Below, in pieces: positions 1 through 8,571 of a stretch of DNA of 64,000 nucleotides. The stretch is from Raineyella sp044508675. GTDB lineage: Bacteria > Actinomycetota > Actinomycetes > Propionibacteriales > Propionibacteriaceae. Numbering within the stretch: the first letter of the stretch is position 1; each line of letters opens with the position of its first letter. The stretch covers positions 189,669 to 253,668 of the forward strand of contig JBIQHF010000003.1 in assembly GCA_044508675.1 (NCBI GenBank), written 5' to 3'. Position numbers and translations under genes: made by a program. The notes beneath the pieces were generated by a model that did not search any database, was not told the origin of the DNA, and saw only the letters and a list, made by a program, of their open reading frames with translations.

Positions 1-623
1 TACGAGCCGCGGAACGACGGGATCGCGCAGAAGGCGCAGCGGCGGTCACAGCCCGAGGCGATCTTCAGCGGTGCCGAGGGCGCGCCCGACAGGCGCCGCT
101 GGAAAGTCCGCGGGCCGGTCGAGGGGGCGGTGCCGGCGCCCGGGTGGGTGACCCCGGGCACCACGACCGAGCCGGCGGCCGCCTGGCGCTCGACCGGGGT
201 GATCGGCAGCAGCTCGCGGCGGTCGCGGGGCACGTGCGGGGTCGGGTGCACCCCGGCGAGGATCCCCTGCAGGCGGGCCACGATGTCGTCGTAGTCGTCG
301 AAGCCGAGGATGTCGGCCTCCGGCAGCTCGCCGGCCAGGTCGGCACCGTAGCGCTCGGCCATGCAGCCGACCGCGACGACGGCCTGCGTCCGCCCCTCGG
401 CCTTCAGGTCGGCGGCCTCCAGCAGCACCTCGACGGACTCCTGCTTGGCCTGCGTGATGAAGCCGCAGGTGTTGACCATGACGGCGTCGGCCCCGTCGGC
501 ATCGTCCACCAGCCGGAAGCCACCTGCGGCCAGCCGACCCGCCAGCTCCTCGGAGTCGACGTCGTTGCGTGCACAGCCCAAGGAGACCAGGTGCACCGAC
601 AGGAGGTCAGAAGAATTGCTCAT
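1..623 (-). CDS. rimO: Ribosomal protein uS12 methylthiotransferase RimO (3' part cut by window edge)
   Basis: Radical-SAM enzyme that methylthiolates the conserved Asp of ribosomal protein S12. The first 207 codons are present and the C-terminal part lies outside the window. The start is ATG at 623. The N-terminal MTTase domain has SLGCARNDVDSEE near residues 14-26 and NTCGF near 50, two of the cysteines that bind the auxiliary Fe-S cluster. The radical-SAM core begins with CDRRCAFC (a CX3CX2C motif) near residues 194-201, followed by AIPSFRG. RimO is distinguished from MiaB by the S-L-G-C-x-R-N-x-V-D-S-E opening (family knowledge). The gene follows ftsK on the same strand after about 95 bp, a common actinobacterial order (ftsK-rimO, usually then pgsA and cinA). 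Confidence 0.95.
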   Translation of the reverse strand, partial: MSNSSDLLSVHLVSLGCARNDVDSEELAGRLAAGGFRLVDDADGADAVMVNTCGFITQAKQESVEVLLEAADLKAEGRTQAVVAVGCMAERYGADLAGELPEADILGFDDYDDIVARLQGILAGVHPTPHVPRDRRELLPITPVERQAAAGSVVVPGVTHPGAGTAPSTGPRTFQRRLSGAPSAPLKIASGCDRRCAFCAIPSFRGS

Positions 624-718
624 GATGGCGTCCAGTATCCCCTACCACGGCGGCCCGGCGCTGCTCCTGCCACGGACCGGTGGCCCCACGGCCGGGCCGG
701 GGCCGCGGGGCGGGTGCC

Positions 719-3379
719 TCAGCCCTGCTGCAGGTTGTCCAGCACCTCGTCGAGCGAGTCGGGCTGGACCAGCACCTCACGCGGCTTGGACCCCTCCGAG
801 GGCCCCACCACCCCGCGGGTCTCCAGGATGTCCATCAGTCGGCCGGCCTTGGCGAAGCCGACCCGCAGCTTGCGCTGCAGCATCGAGGTCGAGCCGAGCT
901 GGAGGTTGACCACCAGTTGGGCGGCCTCGAGCACCAGTTCCAGGTCGTCACCGATGTCCTCGGCGACCTTCTTGCTGGCGGCCGGAGCGGTGACGTCCTC
1001 GCGGTAGTGCGGCTTGAGCTGGCCGGTGACGAACTCGACGACGTCGCGGATCTCCTGCTCGGTGACCCAGGAGCCCTGGACCCGGACCGGCTTGGAGGCG
1101 CCCATCGGCAGGAAGAGCCCGTCACCCTGGCCGACCAGCTTCTCGGCACCGGGTTGGTCCAGGATCACCCGGGAGTCGGTCATCGATGACGTCGCGAAGG
1201 CCAACCGGGACGGCACGTTCGCCTTGATCAGGCCGGTCACCACGTCGGTGGACGGCCGCTGGGTCGCCAGCACCAGGTGGATGCCGGCTGCCCGGGCCAG
1301 CTGGGTGATCCGGACGATGGAGTCCTCGACGTCGCGGGGGGCGACCATCATCAGGTCGGCGAGCTCGTCGACGATGACCAGCAGGTAGGGGTAGGGCCGC
1401 AGCTCGCGCTCCGAGCCGTCCGGCACGGTCACCTGGCCGGCCCGGACCGCCTTGTTGAAGTCCTTGACGTGCTTGAAGCCGTACGCGGCCAGGTCGTCGT
1501 AGCGCTGGTCCATCTCGCGGACCACCCACTGCAGGGCCTCTGCGGCCTTCTTCGGCGAGGTGATGATCGGGGTGACCAGGTGCGGGATGCCGTCGTACGC
1601 GGTCAGCTCGACCCGCTTGGGATCGACCAGGATCATCCGCACCTCGTCGGGGGTGGCCCGGATCAGGACCGAGGTGATCAGCGAGTTGACGAAGGACGAC
1701 TTGCCCGACCCGGTCGCGCCGGCGACCAGCAGGTGCGGCATCTTCGCCATGTTCGCGAGCACGTAGCCCCCCTCGACGTCCTTGCCGAGGCCGACGGTCA
1801 TCGGCTCGTGGTCGTTGCGGGCCTTGGGCGAGCGGAGCACGTCGCCCAGGGAGACGATCTCCTTGTCCCGGTTCGGGATCTCGACCCCGATCGCGGACTT
1901 GCCCGGGATCGGGGACAGGATGCGGACATCGGCGCTGGCCACCGCGTACGCGATGTTCTTCGAGACGTTGAGGACCTTCTCCACCTTGACGCCCGGCCCG
2001 AGCTCGACCTCGTACCGGGTCACGGTCGGACCGCGGGTGTAGCCGGTGACGTCGGCGTTGATGTCGAACTCGTCGAACACCTCGGTCAGCCGGCCCACGA
2101 TCTCGTCATTGGCCGGGGTCCGCGGCTGGGGCGGCGTGCCGGCCTTGAGGATGGTCATCTCCGGCAGGCGGTACTCGACGTCGCCGACCTGCTCGACCCG
2201 CTGCGGCAGCGGCGAGTCGTCGGGCAGCTCGAGAGGCTCGTTGACGACGACCTTCTGCGGCAGGCCGGCCGTGACCGGGGGCTGCTTGGCCGCTTCGACG
2301 GCGGTCTCGGGACGGCGACGGGGCACCGGCGTGGCGTCGGTGCCGGTGTCGAATGCCATCGGGTCGATGTCGACCCCGCCCGGGGCACCGGTCTCGGGCG
2401 GGACAGGCGTGGCCGGCGACCTGGGCGACCGCGGCTGCTTCGGTGCGCGGGCGATGACGACGCTGTCCTCGGCCGCACCGCGGCGACGGGAGCGTACGGA
2501 CGGCTCGGGCTCGTCGTCGAGCTCCTCCGGCTCCGGCCGGGAACGGCGGCGCTCCCCCACGATCGGGGTGTCGTACGGCCGCTCGTCGGTGCCGTAGTCG
2601 GGGCGCTCGCCGCGGCGTGGCAGCCGCTCGCGGGCCTCGTTGATCCGTCCGGGGATCTCGTACAGCGGGATCCCGACGATCAGCAGCACCCCGTACAAGG
2701 TGAGCAGGACCATCAACGGGACCGAGACCCACACCGTCAGCAGGTCGGTGAGCAGGCTGGAGGAGACGAATCCGAGCACCCCACCGGCCTCCCGGAGGGC
2801 GACCGGGGCGGCGGGGGTGGGAAGGCCGTGGGACACACTGACCAGGCCGAGCAGCCCGAGCGCGGAGGTCAGCCAGCCGACCACCTGGCGTCCGGCCGGG
2901 CCGGTGCTCTGCGGGTGGCGAATCGTCCGCCACGCCATGGTGGCGGTCAGCAGCGGCGAGCCGTACGCGGCCATGCCGATCACGGAGGTCACGGCGACGT
3001 CGATCCAGCCGCCGACGGGGTCGGGCAGCCCCCACCAGAACTGGGCGGCCAGGACCACCGTCAGGCCGACCAGGCCCAGCCCGATCCCGTCCCGGCGCAG
3101 GTCCGGCGGGACGTCACGGGCAGTCGTGCCGATGGATCGGATTCCTGCCGCGACCAGCCCGGCGATGCCGTCCCAGATGATCGCGAGGATGTTGCGCGAC
3201 GGCGGCTGGGAGCCGCGGCCGCCGGAGGACTTCTTCTGCGGCGCGCGGGACGACCCACCCTTGGCACGGGAGGTGGTCGTCGATCCCTTGGAAGCCCCGG
3301 AGCGTGCCCCAGCAGGGCGGGACTGCGACGAGCCCCGCCCACTCGAAGAACGCGCAGGGGAAGTTGCGCGTGTCGCCAT
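719..3379 (-). CDS. ftsK: DNA translocase FtsK/SpoIIIE
   Basis: Septum-anchored, ATP-driven dsDNA pump that clears and resolves chromosome termini at division. The protein has 886 residues. A basic Ser/Arg/Gly-rich tail (1-60) is followed by four or five membrane helices (about 95-245), a charged Pro-rich linker (250-400), then the alpha/beta motor. Walker A GATGSGKSS is at 554-562 and the Walker B region VIVDELADL at 668-676. A winged-helix gamma domain (about 812-875, MLQRKLRVGFAKAGRLMD) reads KOPS-type polar sequences in characterised homologues. The start ATG at 3379 has TAGGGT exactly 6 nt upstream (3386-3391), so the mRNA is probably leaderless. The gene is in line with rimO downstream and thiD upstream. 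Confidence 0.97.
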   Translation of the reverse strand: MATRATSPARSSSGRGSSQSRPAGARSGASKGSTTTSRAKGGSSRAPQKKSSGGRGSQPPSRNILAIIWDGIAGLVAAGIRSIGTTARDVPPDLRRDGIGLGLVGLTVVLAAQFWWGLPDPVGGWIDVAVTSVIGMAAYGSPLLTATMAWRTIRHPQSTGPAGRQVVGWLTSALGLLGLVSVSHGLPTPAAPVALREAGGVLGFVSSSLLTDLLTVWVSVPLMVLLTLYGVLLIVGIPLYEIPGRINEARERLPRRGERPDYGTDERPYDTPIVGERRRSRPEPEELDDEPEPSVRSRRRGAAEDSVVIARAPKQPRSPRSPATPVPPETGAPGGVDIDPMAFDTGTDATPVPRRRPETAVEAAKQPPVTAGLPQKVVVNEPLELPDDSPLPQRVEQVGDVEYRLPEMTILKAGTPPQPRTPANDEIVGRLTEVFDEFDINADVTGYTRGPTVTRYEVELGPGVKVEKVLNVSKNIAYAVASADVRILSPIPGKSAIGVEIPNRDKEIVSLGDVLRSPKARNDHEPMTVGLGKDVEGGYVLANMAKMPHLLVAGATGSGKSSFVNSLITSVLIRATPDEVRMILVDPKRVELTAYDGIPHLVTPIITSPKKAAEALQWVVREMDQRYDDLAAYGFKHVKDFNKAVRAGQVTVPDGSERELRPYPYLLVIVDELADLMMVAPRDVEDSIVRITQLARAAGIHLVLATQRPSTDVVTGLIKANVPSRLAFATSSMTDSRVILDQPGAEKLVGQGDGLFLPMGASKPVRVQGSWVTEQEIRDVVEFVTGQLKPHYREDVTAPAASKKVAEDIGDDLELVLEAAQLVVNLQLGSTSMLQRKLRVGFAKAGRLMDILETRGVVGPSEGSKPREVLVQPDSLDEVLDNLQQG

Positions 3380-3391
3380 GCCTCGACCCTA
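3380..3391 (-). promoter_or_regulatory. Leaderless-type promoter of ftsK (-10 at 3386-3391)
   Basis: TAGGGT reads toward ftsK and ends 6 nt before the ATG, which places the transcription start at or next to the A of the start codon. No Shine-Dalgarno sequence fits between. Confidence 0.6.
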
Positions 3392-3473
3392 TGCCATCGG
3401 CCCGTCCGGCCGGGGACCCACACGCCCGGGGCCCCGGATCGGCCCGGTGGGGCCGTCCCTCTCCTCCTGCAGG

Positions 3474-4388
3474 TCAGCCGGCGGCCAACCGGAGTCCCGG
3501 GCCGGGGGTCCACCCGCCGGCCTCGAGCGCGTCGCGCAGGTGCCACAGCGGGTCGACCGGACCGATGCCCTGCCCGAGGGCATAGCCGGCCGGGATCGCC
3601 CCCCTCATGAACCTCTTGGCCAGGCCGACCGCTTCGGGGACCGCCAGGCCCAGGCCCAGACCGGCGGCGACCAGGGAGGCCATCGTGCAGCCGGTGCCGT
3701 GGGTGTGGGTGTTGTCCTCACGCGGAGCGCGGTAGAGGTGCTGCTCCCCGGTGCTCGACACCAGGAGGTCGTCGGCGTCCCCCTTCTGGTGGCCACCCTT
3801 GACCAGGACCCACTGCGCGCCCTGCTCCAGCAGGGCCCGGCCCAGGACCGCCGTCGGCGTGCCGGGCGCCAGCCCGGTCAGCATCGCGGCCTCCGGCAGG
3901 TTGGGGGTGATCACCGTGGCCCGCGGGAGCAGCAGCTCGCGGACCGAGGCGGCCGCCTCGGGGTCGAGGAGAGAGTCGCCGTGCTTGGACATCGCCACCG
4001 GGTCGACCACCACCGGGACGGCACCGCCGTCCGAGCGGGGCGGCACCGAGTCGAGCAGGTCGGCGACGGTGGCGACGATCTCGGCCGAGGCCAGCATGCC
4101 GGTCTTGATCGCGTCGACGCCGATGTCGTCGACCACGCTGCGGAACTGGGCCCGGATCGCCTCCAGGGGCAGCGGCCAGTAGCCCTGGACGCCCAGCGAG
4201 TTCTGTGCGGTCACTGCGGTGACCACGCACATGCCGTGGGTGCCGAGCGCCATCATGGCCTTGAGGTCGGCCGGTACCCCCGCTCCCCCACCGGAGTCGG
4301 TACCAGCGATCGTCAGCACCCGGGCGGTCGGCAGCGACGCCGCGCCCTGCCCGCCCGTCGGCGCTGCATCGTCAGTGGAAGTGGTCAT
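3474..4388 (-). CDS. thiD: Hydroxymethylpyrimidine/phosphomethylpyrimidine kinase ThiD
   Basis: Phosphorylates HMP and then HMP-P to HMP-PP for thiamine synthesis; cytosolic ribokinase-like fold. The protein has 304 residues, somewhat longer than the usual 260-270 because of an N-terminal tail of about 20 residues and a C-terminal extension. Visible motifs are TIAGTDSGGGAGV near 26-38 (substrate loop), an AIKTGML block, VVDPVAMSKHG, and the anion-hole GTGCTMAS near 245 with the conserved Cys. The ATG at 4388 lies inside the end of thiL (17 bp overlap), so the two are translationally coupled. No TPP riboswitch is seen upstream of the thiL-thiD unit. A TenA-type enzyme of the same pathway is encoded at 40162. 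Confidence 0.95.
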   Translation of the reverse strand: MTTSTDDAAPTGGQGAASLPTARVLTIAGTDSGGGAGVPADLKAMMALGTHGMCVVTAVTAQNSLGVQGYWPLPLEAIRAQFRSVVDDIGVDAIKTGMLASAEIVATVADLLDSVPPRSDGGAVPVVVDPVAMSKHGDSLLDPEAAASVRELLLPRATVITPNLPEAAMLTGLAPGTPTAVLGRALLEQGAQWVLVKGGHQKGDADDLLVSSTGEQHLYRAPREDNTHTHGTGCTMASLVAAGLGLGLAVPEAVGLAKRFMRGAIPAGYALGQGIGPVDPLWHLRDALEAGGWTPGPGLRLAAG

Positions 4389-5424
4389 AGCCCTGTGGTC
4401 CTTCCCATCGTTTCCCGTCGACCGTGACGACGGATCGCCTGTCGCCAGATTCCTTGACCGTACCGATCACCGTCCAATTCGAGGGCACCTTCCCGGGCGG
4501 GAAGGTGGCAGCCAGCGCGTGGTCCTCGCCCCCGGTGAGCAGGTAGACGTACGGATCGGTGCCGGTCGCCTGGCCGACGGACAGGATCGCCCCAGGCATG
4601 CCGAGGACGGATCGGTGGATGTCGATGTCGACGTGCGAACCGGTGGCGATGTGCCCCAGGTCGGCGAGCAGCCCGTCCGAGACGTCGATCATCGCGGTGG
4701 CCCCAGCCTCCGCGGCGCGCTGCCCCTCCCCGTACGGCGGCTCGGGGACCTGCTGGGCCTCGACGACGGACCGTGGCGTACGGAACCCGCGGCTCAGCGC
4801 GGCGAGGCCGGCGGCGGCCCACCCGACCCGTCCGCACAGCGCGACCTGGTCACCGGGACGGGCTCCCGAGCGCAGCACCGGCCCTGCCGCTCCGGTGTCC
4901 CCCAGGACGGTCACCGCAATCGTGATGTCGCGCGCCTTGGTGGTGTCGCCCCCGATCAGCGCCACCCCGGCCCGGGCGCACTCCTCGCGGACGCCCTGGA
5001 CGAAGTAGCGCAGCCAGGTCACCGACAGCTCCCCCGGTGCCGAGAAGCCGAGCACCAGGCCGATCGGCCGGGCCCCCATGGCGTTGAGGTCCGAGACGTT
5101 GACGGCGACCGCCTTGCGGCCGATGTCCCTCGCCGAGGACCAGTCGCGTCGGAAGTGGATGCCCTCGACGAGCGTGTCGACGCTGACCAGCGTGCGGCCG
5201 CCGCGGCTGGTGATGATCGCCGCGTCGTCGCCGGGACCGAGCTCAACCTGCTCGTGCGCGGGCAGCCCCTTGGTGATCAGCTCGATCAGTTCGAACTCGC
5301 CCAGGTCGGCCAGCGTCTGGTGGGCTCCCGAGGACTCCTCTTCCGGGCGCGGGCCCGGGTAGGGCCAGGGGGTGTGCCCCGAACTGGCCGGTGGGTTCAT
5401 CGGAGCCTCCTGGGTCGGTGTCAT
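4372..5424 (-). CDS. thiL: Thiamine-monophosphate kinase ThiL
   Basis: ATP-dependent phosphorylation of thiamine monophosphate to the active cofactor TPP. The protein has 350 residues of the PurM/AIR-synthase-like fold. Diagnostic motifs are ELGPGDDAAII near 61-71 (metal-binding Asp pair), a VNVSDLNAMGA block near 118, GGDTTKA and MIDVSDGLLADLGH, each carrying the conserved acidic Mg/ATP ligands. It is first gene of a thiL-thiD operon. Its ATG (5424) has TACCGT 6 nt upstream (5431-5436), so a leaderless transcript is likely. It is divergent from the small Lrp-type gene at 5486. thiL is also found near ddl and gpsA in mycobacteria (family knowledge). Confidence 0.95.
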   Translation of the reverse strand: MTPTQEAPMNPPASSGHTPWPYPGPRPEEESSGAHQTLADLGEFELIELITKGLPAHEQVELGPGDDAAIITSRGGRTLVSVDTLVEGIHFRRDWSSARDIGRKAVAVNVSDLNAMGARPIGLVLGFSAPGELSVTWLRYFVQGVREECARAGVALIGGDTTKARDITIAVTVLGDTGAAGPVLRSGARPGDQVALCGRVGWAAAGLAALSRGFRTPRSVVEAQQVPEPPYGEGQRAAEAGATAMIDVSDGLLADLGHIATGSHVDIDIHRSVLGMPGAILSVGQATGTDPYVYLLTGGEDHALAATFPPGKVPSNWTVIGTVKESGDRRSVVTVDGKRWEGPQGYDHFH

Positions 5425-5436
5425 CTCGACACGGTA
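5425..5436 (-). promoter_or_regulatory. Leaderless-type promoter of thiL (-10 at 5431-5436)
   Basis: TACCGT ends 6 nt before the thiL ATG, the same geometry as at ftsK, gpsA, helY and others in this window. Confidence 0.5.
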
Positions 5437-5485
5437 GCGTGATGCCCACGAGGGGCCCTACCCCGACGCACGAAGGAGACAAGCC

Positions 5486-5731
5486 ATGGGAAGCGCGAAC
5501 ACGGTCGAGGCGTACGTGCTGGTCCAGACCGAGGTGGGCCGCAGCGAGGAGGTCACCGAGGCCATCCGGAGCATTTCCGGTGTTTCCGAGGCGAACGGTG
5601 TGACCGGGCCCTACGACGTCATCGTCCGGGCGGGCGCCGAGAGCATGCTCGCCCTGGGTCGACTGGTGAAGGCGATCCAGTCGGTGGACGGGATCACCCG
5701 TACGGTGACCTGCCCGGTCATCTCCGAATGA
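5486..5731 (+). CDS. Stand-alone Lrp/AsnC ligand-binding (RAM) domain protein
   Basis: An 81-residue protein that is essentially only the alpha/beta RAM sandwich of Lrp/AsnC regulators, with no helix-turn-helix. The segment GPYDVIVRAGAES matches the central beta-turn-beta of the domain, and the C-terminal VDGITRTVTCPVI matches its last strand. SARD-type domains of this kind oligomerise and bind amino acids or other small ligands. The start ATG has GAAGGAGA just upstream. The stop overlaps the start of the DUF3515 lipoprotein gene by 4 nt (ATGA), so the pair is an operon. This pair lies beside thiL and ddl in many actinobacteria (from memory). The ligand is unknown. Confidence 0.85.
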   Translation: MGSANTVEAYVLVQTEVGRSEEVTEAIRSISGVSEANGVTGPYDVIVRAGAESMLALGRLVKAIQSVDGITRTVTCPVISE

Positions 5732-6201
5732 AGCGGCGGCACCTGTCCGGGCCGGTCGGCGCCGCCCTCGTCCTGGTGGCCGGTGGCAGTGTGCTCGCGG
5801 GCTGTGCCGGGCCGGTCGAGCTCGCCGATCCGCCGGTCGACCAGCCCACCCGCAGCATCTGCGAGGCGGTGGTCGCCGCGAGCCCCGAGACCGTGCTGGG
5901 CTCGCCTCGGCGGGACACGACCGGCACGCTCGCGACGGCCTGGGGAAATCCCCCGATCACGCTGGCCTGCGGCATCCCGCAGCCCGAAGGGCTGACCCCG
6001 ACCAGCCAGTGCCTGGAGGTCGACGGGGTCGGATGGTGGCCCCAGGACGGGACGACCGGGCAACTGTTCACCACGATCGGCCGGGCGACGCACGTCCAGG
6101 TCGGTGTTCCCCACAGCTACGGCAACACCAGCGATGTGCTGGCCGAGTTGTCCCCGGTCGTTGCGGAGCACGACCCGCAGGTCTTCGCCTGCGCGGGGTG
6201 A
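5728..6201 (+). CDS. DUF3515 family lipoprotein
   Basis: A 157-residue secreted protein of unknown function. It begins with a short basic N-region (MKRRH), a hydrophobic stretch and the lipobox LAGC at about 22-25, so it is predicted to be a lipid-anchored extracytoplasmic protein. The mature part contains four further cysteines, ICEAV, LACG, QCLE and FACAG, which may form disulphides. Actinobacterial DUF3515 proteins characteristically lie next to ddl (family knowledge), and this copy is convergent with ddl 33 bp away. It overlaps the preceding RAM-domain gene by 4 nt. Exact role unknown; a cell-envelope role is inferred from localisation and neighbours only. Confidence 0.85.
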   Translation: MKRRHLSGPVGAALVLVAGGSVLAGCAGPVELADPPVDQPTRSICEAVVAASPETVLGSPRRDTTGTLATAWGNPPITLACGIPQPEGLTPTSQCLEVDGVGWWPQDGTTGQLFTTIGRATHVQVGVPHSYGNTSDVLAELSPVVAEHDPQVFACAG

Positions 6202-6204
6202 TCG

Positions 6205-6230
6205 CGCCGGCGCGCGGGTGCGCGCCGGTG
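6205..6230. terminator. Convergent terminator between DUF3515 and ddl
   Basis: Perfect 9-bp GC stem (6207-6215 with 6220-6228) and a GGGT loop, extendable by two pairs. It lies between two convergent stop codons. No T-tract. Confidence 0.6.
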
Positions 6231-6234
6231 CTGG

Positions 6235-7353
6235 TCAGCGCAGCCCGATCGGGCGGTTCAGTGCCAGGTCGATCAGCCAGGCGATGAGGTCGGGGTAGGG
6301 CACTCCGGCGGCGGCCCAGACCTGGGGAAACATCGAGTAGCGGGTGAAGCCGGGCATGGTGTTGAGCTCGTTGACCAGGACCTGGTTGTCCTGGGTCAGG
6401 AAGCAGTCGACGCGGGCCAGGCCCTCGCAGTCGAAGGCCTCGAACACCCGGGTGGAGACGGCCCTGACCTCCTCGGCGACGGCCGGGTCGAGATCGGCCG
6501 GCACGTGCAGGCTGACCTGCTCCTCGGGAAGGTACTTGGCGTCGAAGTCGTAGAAGCCCGACTCGGTGTGCATCTCGATCTCGGCCACGACCGAGGCCTT
6601 CGGCCGGCCGCCGGCAGGATCCTGCAGGATGCCGCACTCGATCTCGCGGGCATTCTCGATGCCCTGCTCGACGATGACCTTCGGGTCCCATTTCCGGGCC
6701 TCGCAGATGGCGTCCTGCAGCCCGGACCGGTCCTGCACCTTGGTGATGCCGACACTGGATCCGCCGCGGGCAGGCTTGACGTAGACCGGGTAGGTGAGCG
6801 CATCGACCGCGTCGAGGCAGCCCTCCGGATCAGTGGCCCACTGGGCGGGCTGGATCGCCACCCAGGGGCCGACCGGCAGGCCGCTGAGCTCCATCAGCTG
6901 CTTCATCCGGATCTTGTCCATGGCGACGGCGCTGGCGGTGACCCCGGACCCCACGTAGCGGACGCCGAAGATCTCGAACAGGCCCTGGATCGTGCCGTCC
7001 TCGCCCATCGGGCCGTGCAACAGGGCGAAGGCGACGTCGATCGGCCGCACGTCCACCAGGTTGTCCCCCGACAGCGTCCCGATCCGGGTGCCCCGGTCGG
7101 TCCGCGACAGCACCGCGTCGGGCCGGTCCTCCGGGACCTGCGGCAGCTTGCCGTCCTCGGTCCGCATCTCCAGCAGCTCCTCGGCCGACACCTGGACCCA
7201 ACGCCCGGACCGGGTGATGCCGACCGGGACGATGTCGAAGCGTTCCTTGTCGATCGCGGACACCACCCCTGCGGCGGTGAGACACGAGACCCCGTGCTCG
7301 GAGCTGTCACCACCGAAGACGACAGCGACGCGCGGACGAGGGGATGCGGACAT
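6235..7353 (-). CDS. ddl: D-alanine--D-alanine ligase
   Basis: ATP-grasp ligase making the D-Ala-D-Ala dipeptide of peptidoglycan precursors. The 372-residue length is typical of the actinobacterial DdlA type. Visible features are the N-terminal VVFGGDSSEHGVSC, the LLHGPMGEDGTIQGLFE block, KPARGGSSVGI (ATP-grasp loop), DFDAKYL, and the C-terminal LVNELNTMPGFT with the metal ligands. The ATG is preceded by GGAGG 4 nt away, so this gene uses a normal leader. A 7-bp inverted repeat with TAATGT next to it (7375-7396) sits immediately upstream. It lies 93 bp after gpsA on the same strand; the gpsA-ddl order is conserved in mycobacteria. Confidence 0.97.
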   Translation of the reverse strand: MSASPRPRVAVVFGGDSSEHGVSCLTAAGVVSAIDKERFDIVPVGITRSGRWVQVSAEELLEMRTEDGKLPQVPEDRPDAVLSRTDRGTRIGTLSGDNLVDVRPIDVAFALLHGPMGEDGTIQGLFEIFGVRYVGSGVTASAVAMDKIRMKQLMELSGLPVGPWVAIQPAQWATDPEGCLDAVDALTYPVYVKPARGGSSVGITKVQDRSGLQDAICEARKWDPKVIVEQGIENAREIECGILQDPAGGRPKASVVAEIEMHTESGFYDFDAKYLPEEQVSLHVPADLDPAVAEEVRAVSTRVFEAFDCEGLARVDCFLTQDNQVLVNELNTMPGFTRYSMFPQVWAAAGVPYPDLIAWLIDLALNRPIGLR

Positions 7354-7374
7354 GGGACCTCCTGGTGAGATGGC

Positions 7375-7396
7375 GATCTCACATTACAACTGCTCG
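7375..7396 (-). promoter_or_regulatory. Inverted repeat overlapping the ddl promoter
   Basis: GTGAGAT-GGCG-ATCTCAC (7375-7392) is a perfect 7-bp inverted repeat. On the ddl strand TAATGT (7391-7396) is a plausible -10 overlapping its edge. This is the position of a repressor operator or a short 5'-UTR hairpin. The regulator is not known. Confidence 0.45.
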
Positions 7397-7446
7397 AGCG
7401 GCGCGTCGGACAGTTGTGTCGAAGACCCGACCATCTGCTCCCGGGG

Positions 7447-8454
7447 TCAGCGCTCGGGTTTCGGCTCGCGCACCATCAGGATCGGCACCATCGCGGCCGG
7501 CGTCGTACGCCCCTCAAGCACCGCCACCACCCCGTCGACGATCGGCATGTCCACGCCGTGGCGGCGGGCGAGGTCCCGGACCGCGAAACTGGTCTCCACC
7601 CCTTCGGCGACGCCGGCACTCTCCGCAACGGCCTGCGCCACCGTCAGGCCGCGACCGAGCCGCTCCCCGAAGGAGCGGTTGCGGGACAACGGCGAAGCAC
7701 AGGTGGCGACCAGGTCGCCCAGACCGGCCAATCCGGCGAAGGTCGTGGCCCGGCCCCCCATCGCCTCCCCGAGTGCAGCCATCTGGTGCAGACCCCGGGT
7801 GATCAGTGAGGCCAGGGCGTTGTGGCCGTACCCCAGCCCCGCCCCCATCCCGACGGCCAGGGCGATGACATTCTTGGCCGCGCCGGCCAGTTCGGCCCCG
7901 ATGACGTCATCGATCGTGTACGTACGGAAGGTCGGGGTCAGGCAGATCTGCTGCAGTCGGTGCCCCACGGCCTCGTCGTGGGCGGCGATCACCGACAGGG
8001 AGGGCTGGCGCTCGGCGATCTCGCGGGCCAGGTTCGGGCCGGAGAGCACCGCGATCCGCCCCCGGTCGACACCTCCGGCCTGGGCTATGACCTCGCTGAT
8101 CCGCAGGCCCGTGCCGGTCTCGATGCCCTTCACCAGGCTCAGCACCGGTGCCAGGCTGTCGCGCCACACCGGCAGGCCGGCCAGCCGGAGCAGGTAGCCC
8201 CGCACCTGCTGGGCGGGGACGGCCAGCACGATCAGGTCCGCGCCGGCCAGGGCGGGAACCGGGTCGATGGTGGCCCCCACCCGCTCCCCCAGGTCGATCC
8301 CGGACAGGTAGTCGGGGTTGCGGTGCTCGTCGTTGATCGCTGCGGCGACCCCGGGACGCCGCGCCACGATCGTGACCCGGTGTCCGGCGTCGGCAAGGAC
8401 CAGGGCGAAGGCGGTCGCCCAGTTCCCCGCCCCGAGGATGCAGCATTGAGCCAT
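7447..8454 (-). CDS. gpsA: NAD(P)-dependent glycerol-3-phosphate dehydrogenase
   Basis: Reduces dihydroxyacetone phosphate to sn-glycerol 3-phosphate for phospholipid synthesis; cytosolic. The protein has 335 residues. Its Rossmann motif ILGAGNWATAFA is at about 6-17, SLVKGIE near 106 and SGPNLAREIA near 138. The substrate-site signature AGAAKNVIALAVG carries the catalytic Lys, and GLAGLGDLVATC is the second family signature. The ATG at 8454 has TAGGCT 6 nt upstream, suggesting a leaderless transcript. It is followed by ddl, so lipid and wall precursor genes are grouped. Confidence 0.97.
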   Translation of the reverse strand: MAQCCILGAGNWATAFALVLADAGHRVTIVARRPGVAAAINDEHRNPDYLSGIDLGERVGATIDPVPALAGADLIVLAVPAQQVRGYLLRLAGLPVWRDSLAPVLSLVKGIETGTGLRISEVIAQAGGVDRGRIAVLSGPNLAREIAERQPSLSVIAAHDEAVGHRLQQICLTPTFRTYTIDDVIGAELAGAAKNVIALAVGMGAGLGYGHNALASLITRGLHQMAALGEAMGGRATTFAGLAGLGDLVATCASPLSRNRSFGERLGRGLTVAQAVAESAGVAEGVETSFAVRDLARRHGVDMPIVDGVVAVLEGRTTPAAMVPILMVREPKPER

Positions 8455-8466
8455 CCGGCCAGCCTA
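8455..8466 (-). promoter_or_regulatory. Leaderless-type promoter of gpsA (-10 at 8461-8466)
   Basis: TAGGCT ends 6 nt before the gpsA ATG. No ribosome-binding site fits. Confidence 0.6.
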
Positions 8467-8571
8467 TCGGCCCGACCTGTCCGGACCCCAGCAGATCGCG
8501 GTCCCCGGTTCCTGGACCGAGGGTTCGCTGTCGGTTGGCGCCGGCTGCCACCGTATGCCAGCATCCGGACC

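Noticed and set aside
1277..3610. 777-residue open frame on the plus strand opposite ftsK
   Set aside because: Low-complexity Arg/Gly/Asp/His translation, antisense to a clear FtsK; typical GC-rich shadow frame. The same applies to the 690-residue plus-strand frame opposite helY (44783-46855) and others.
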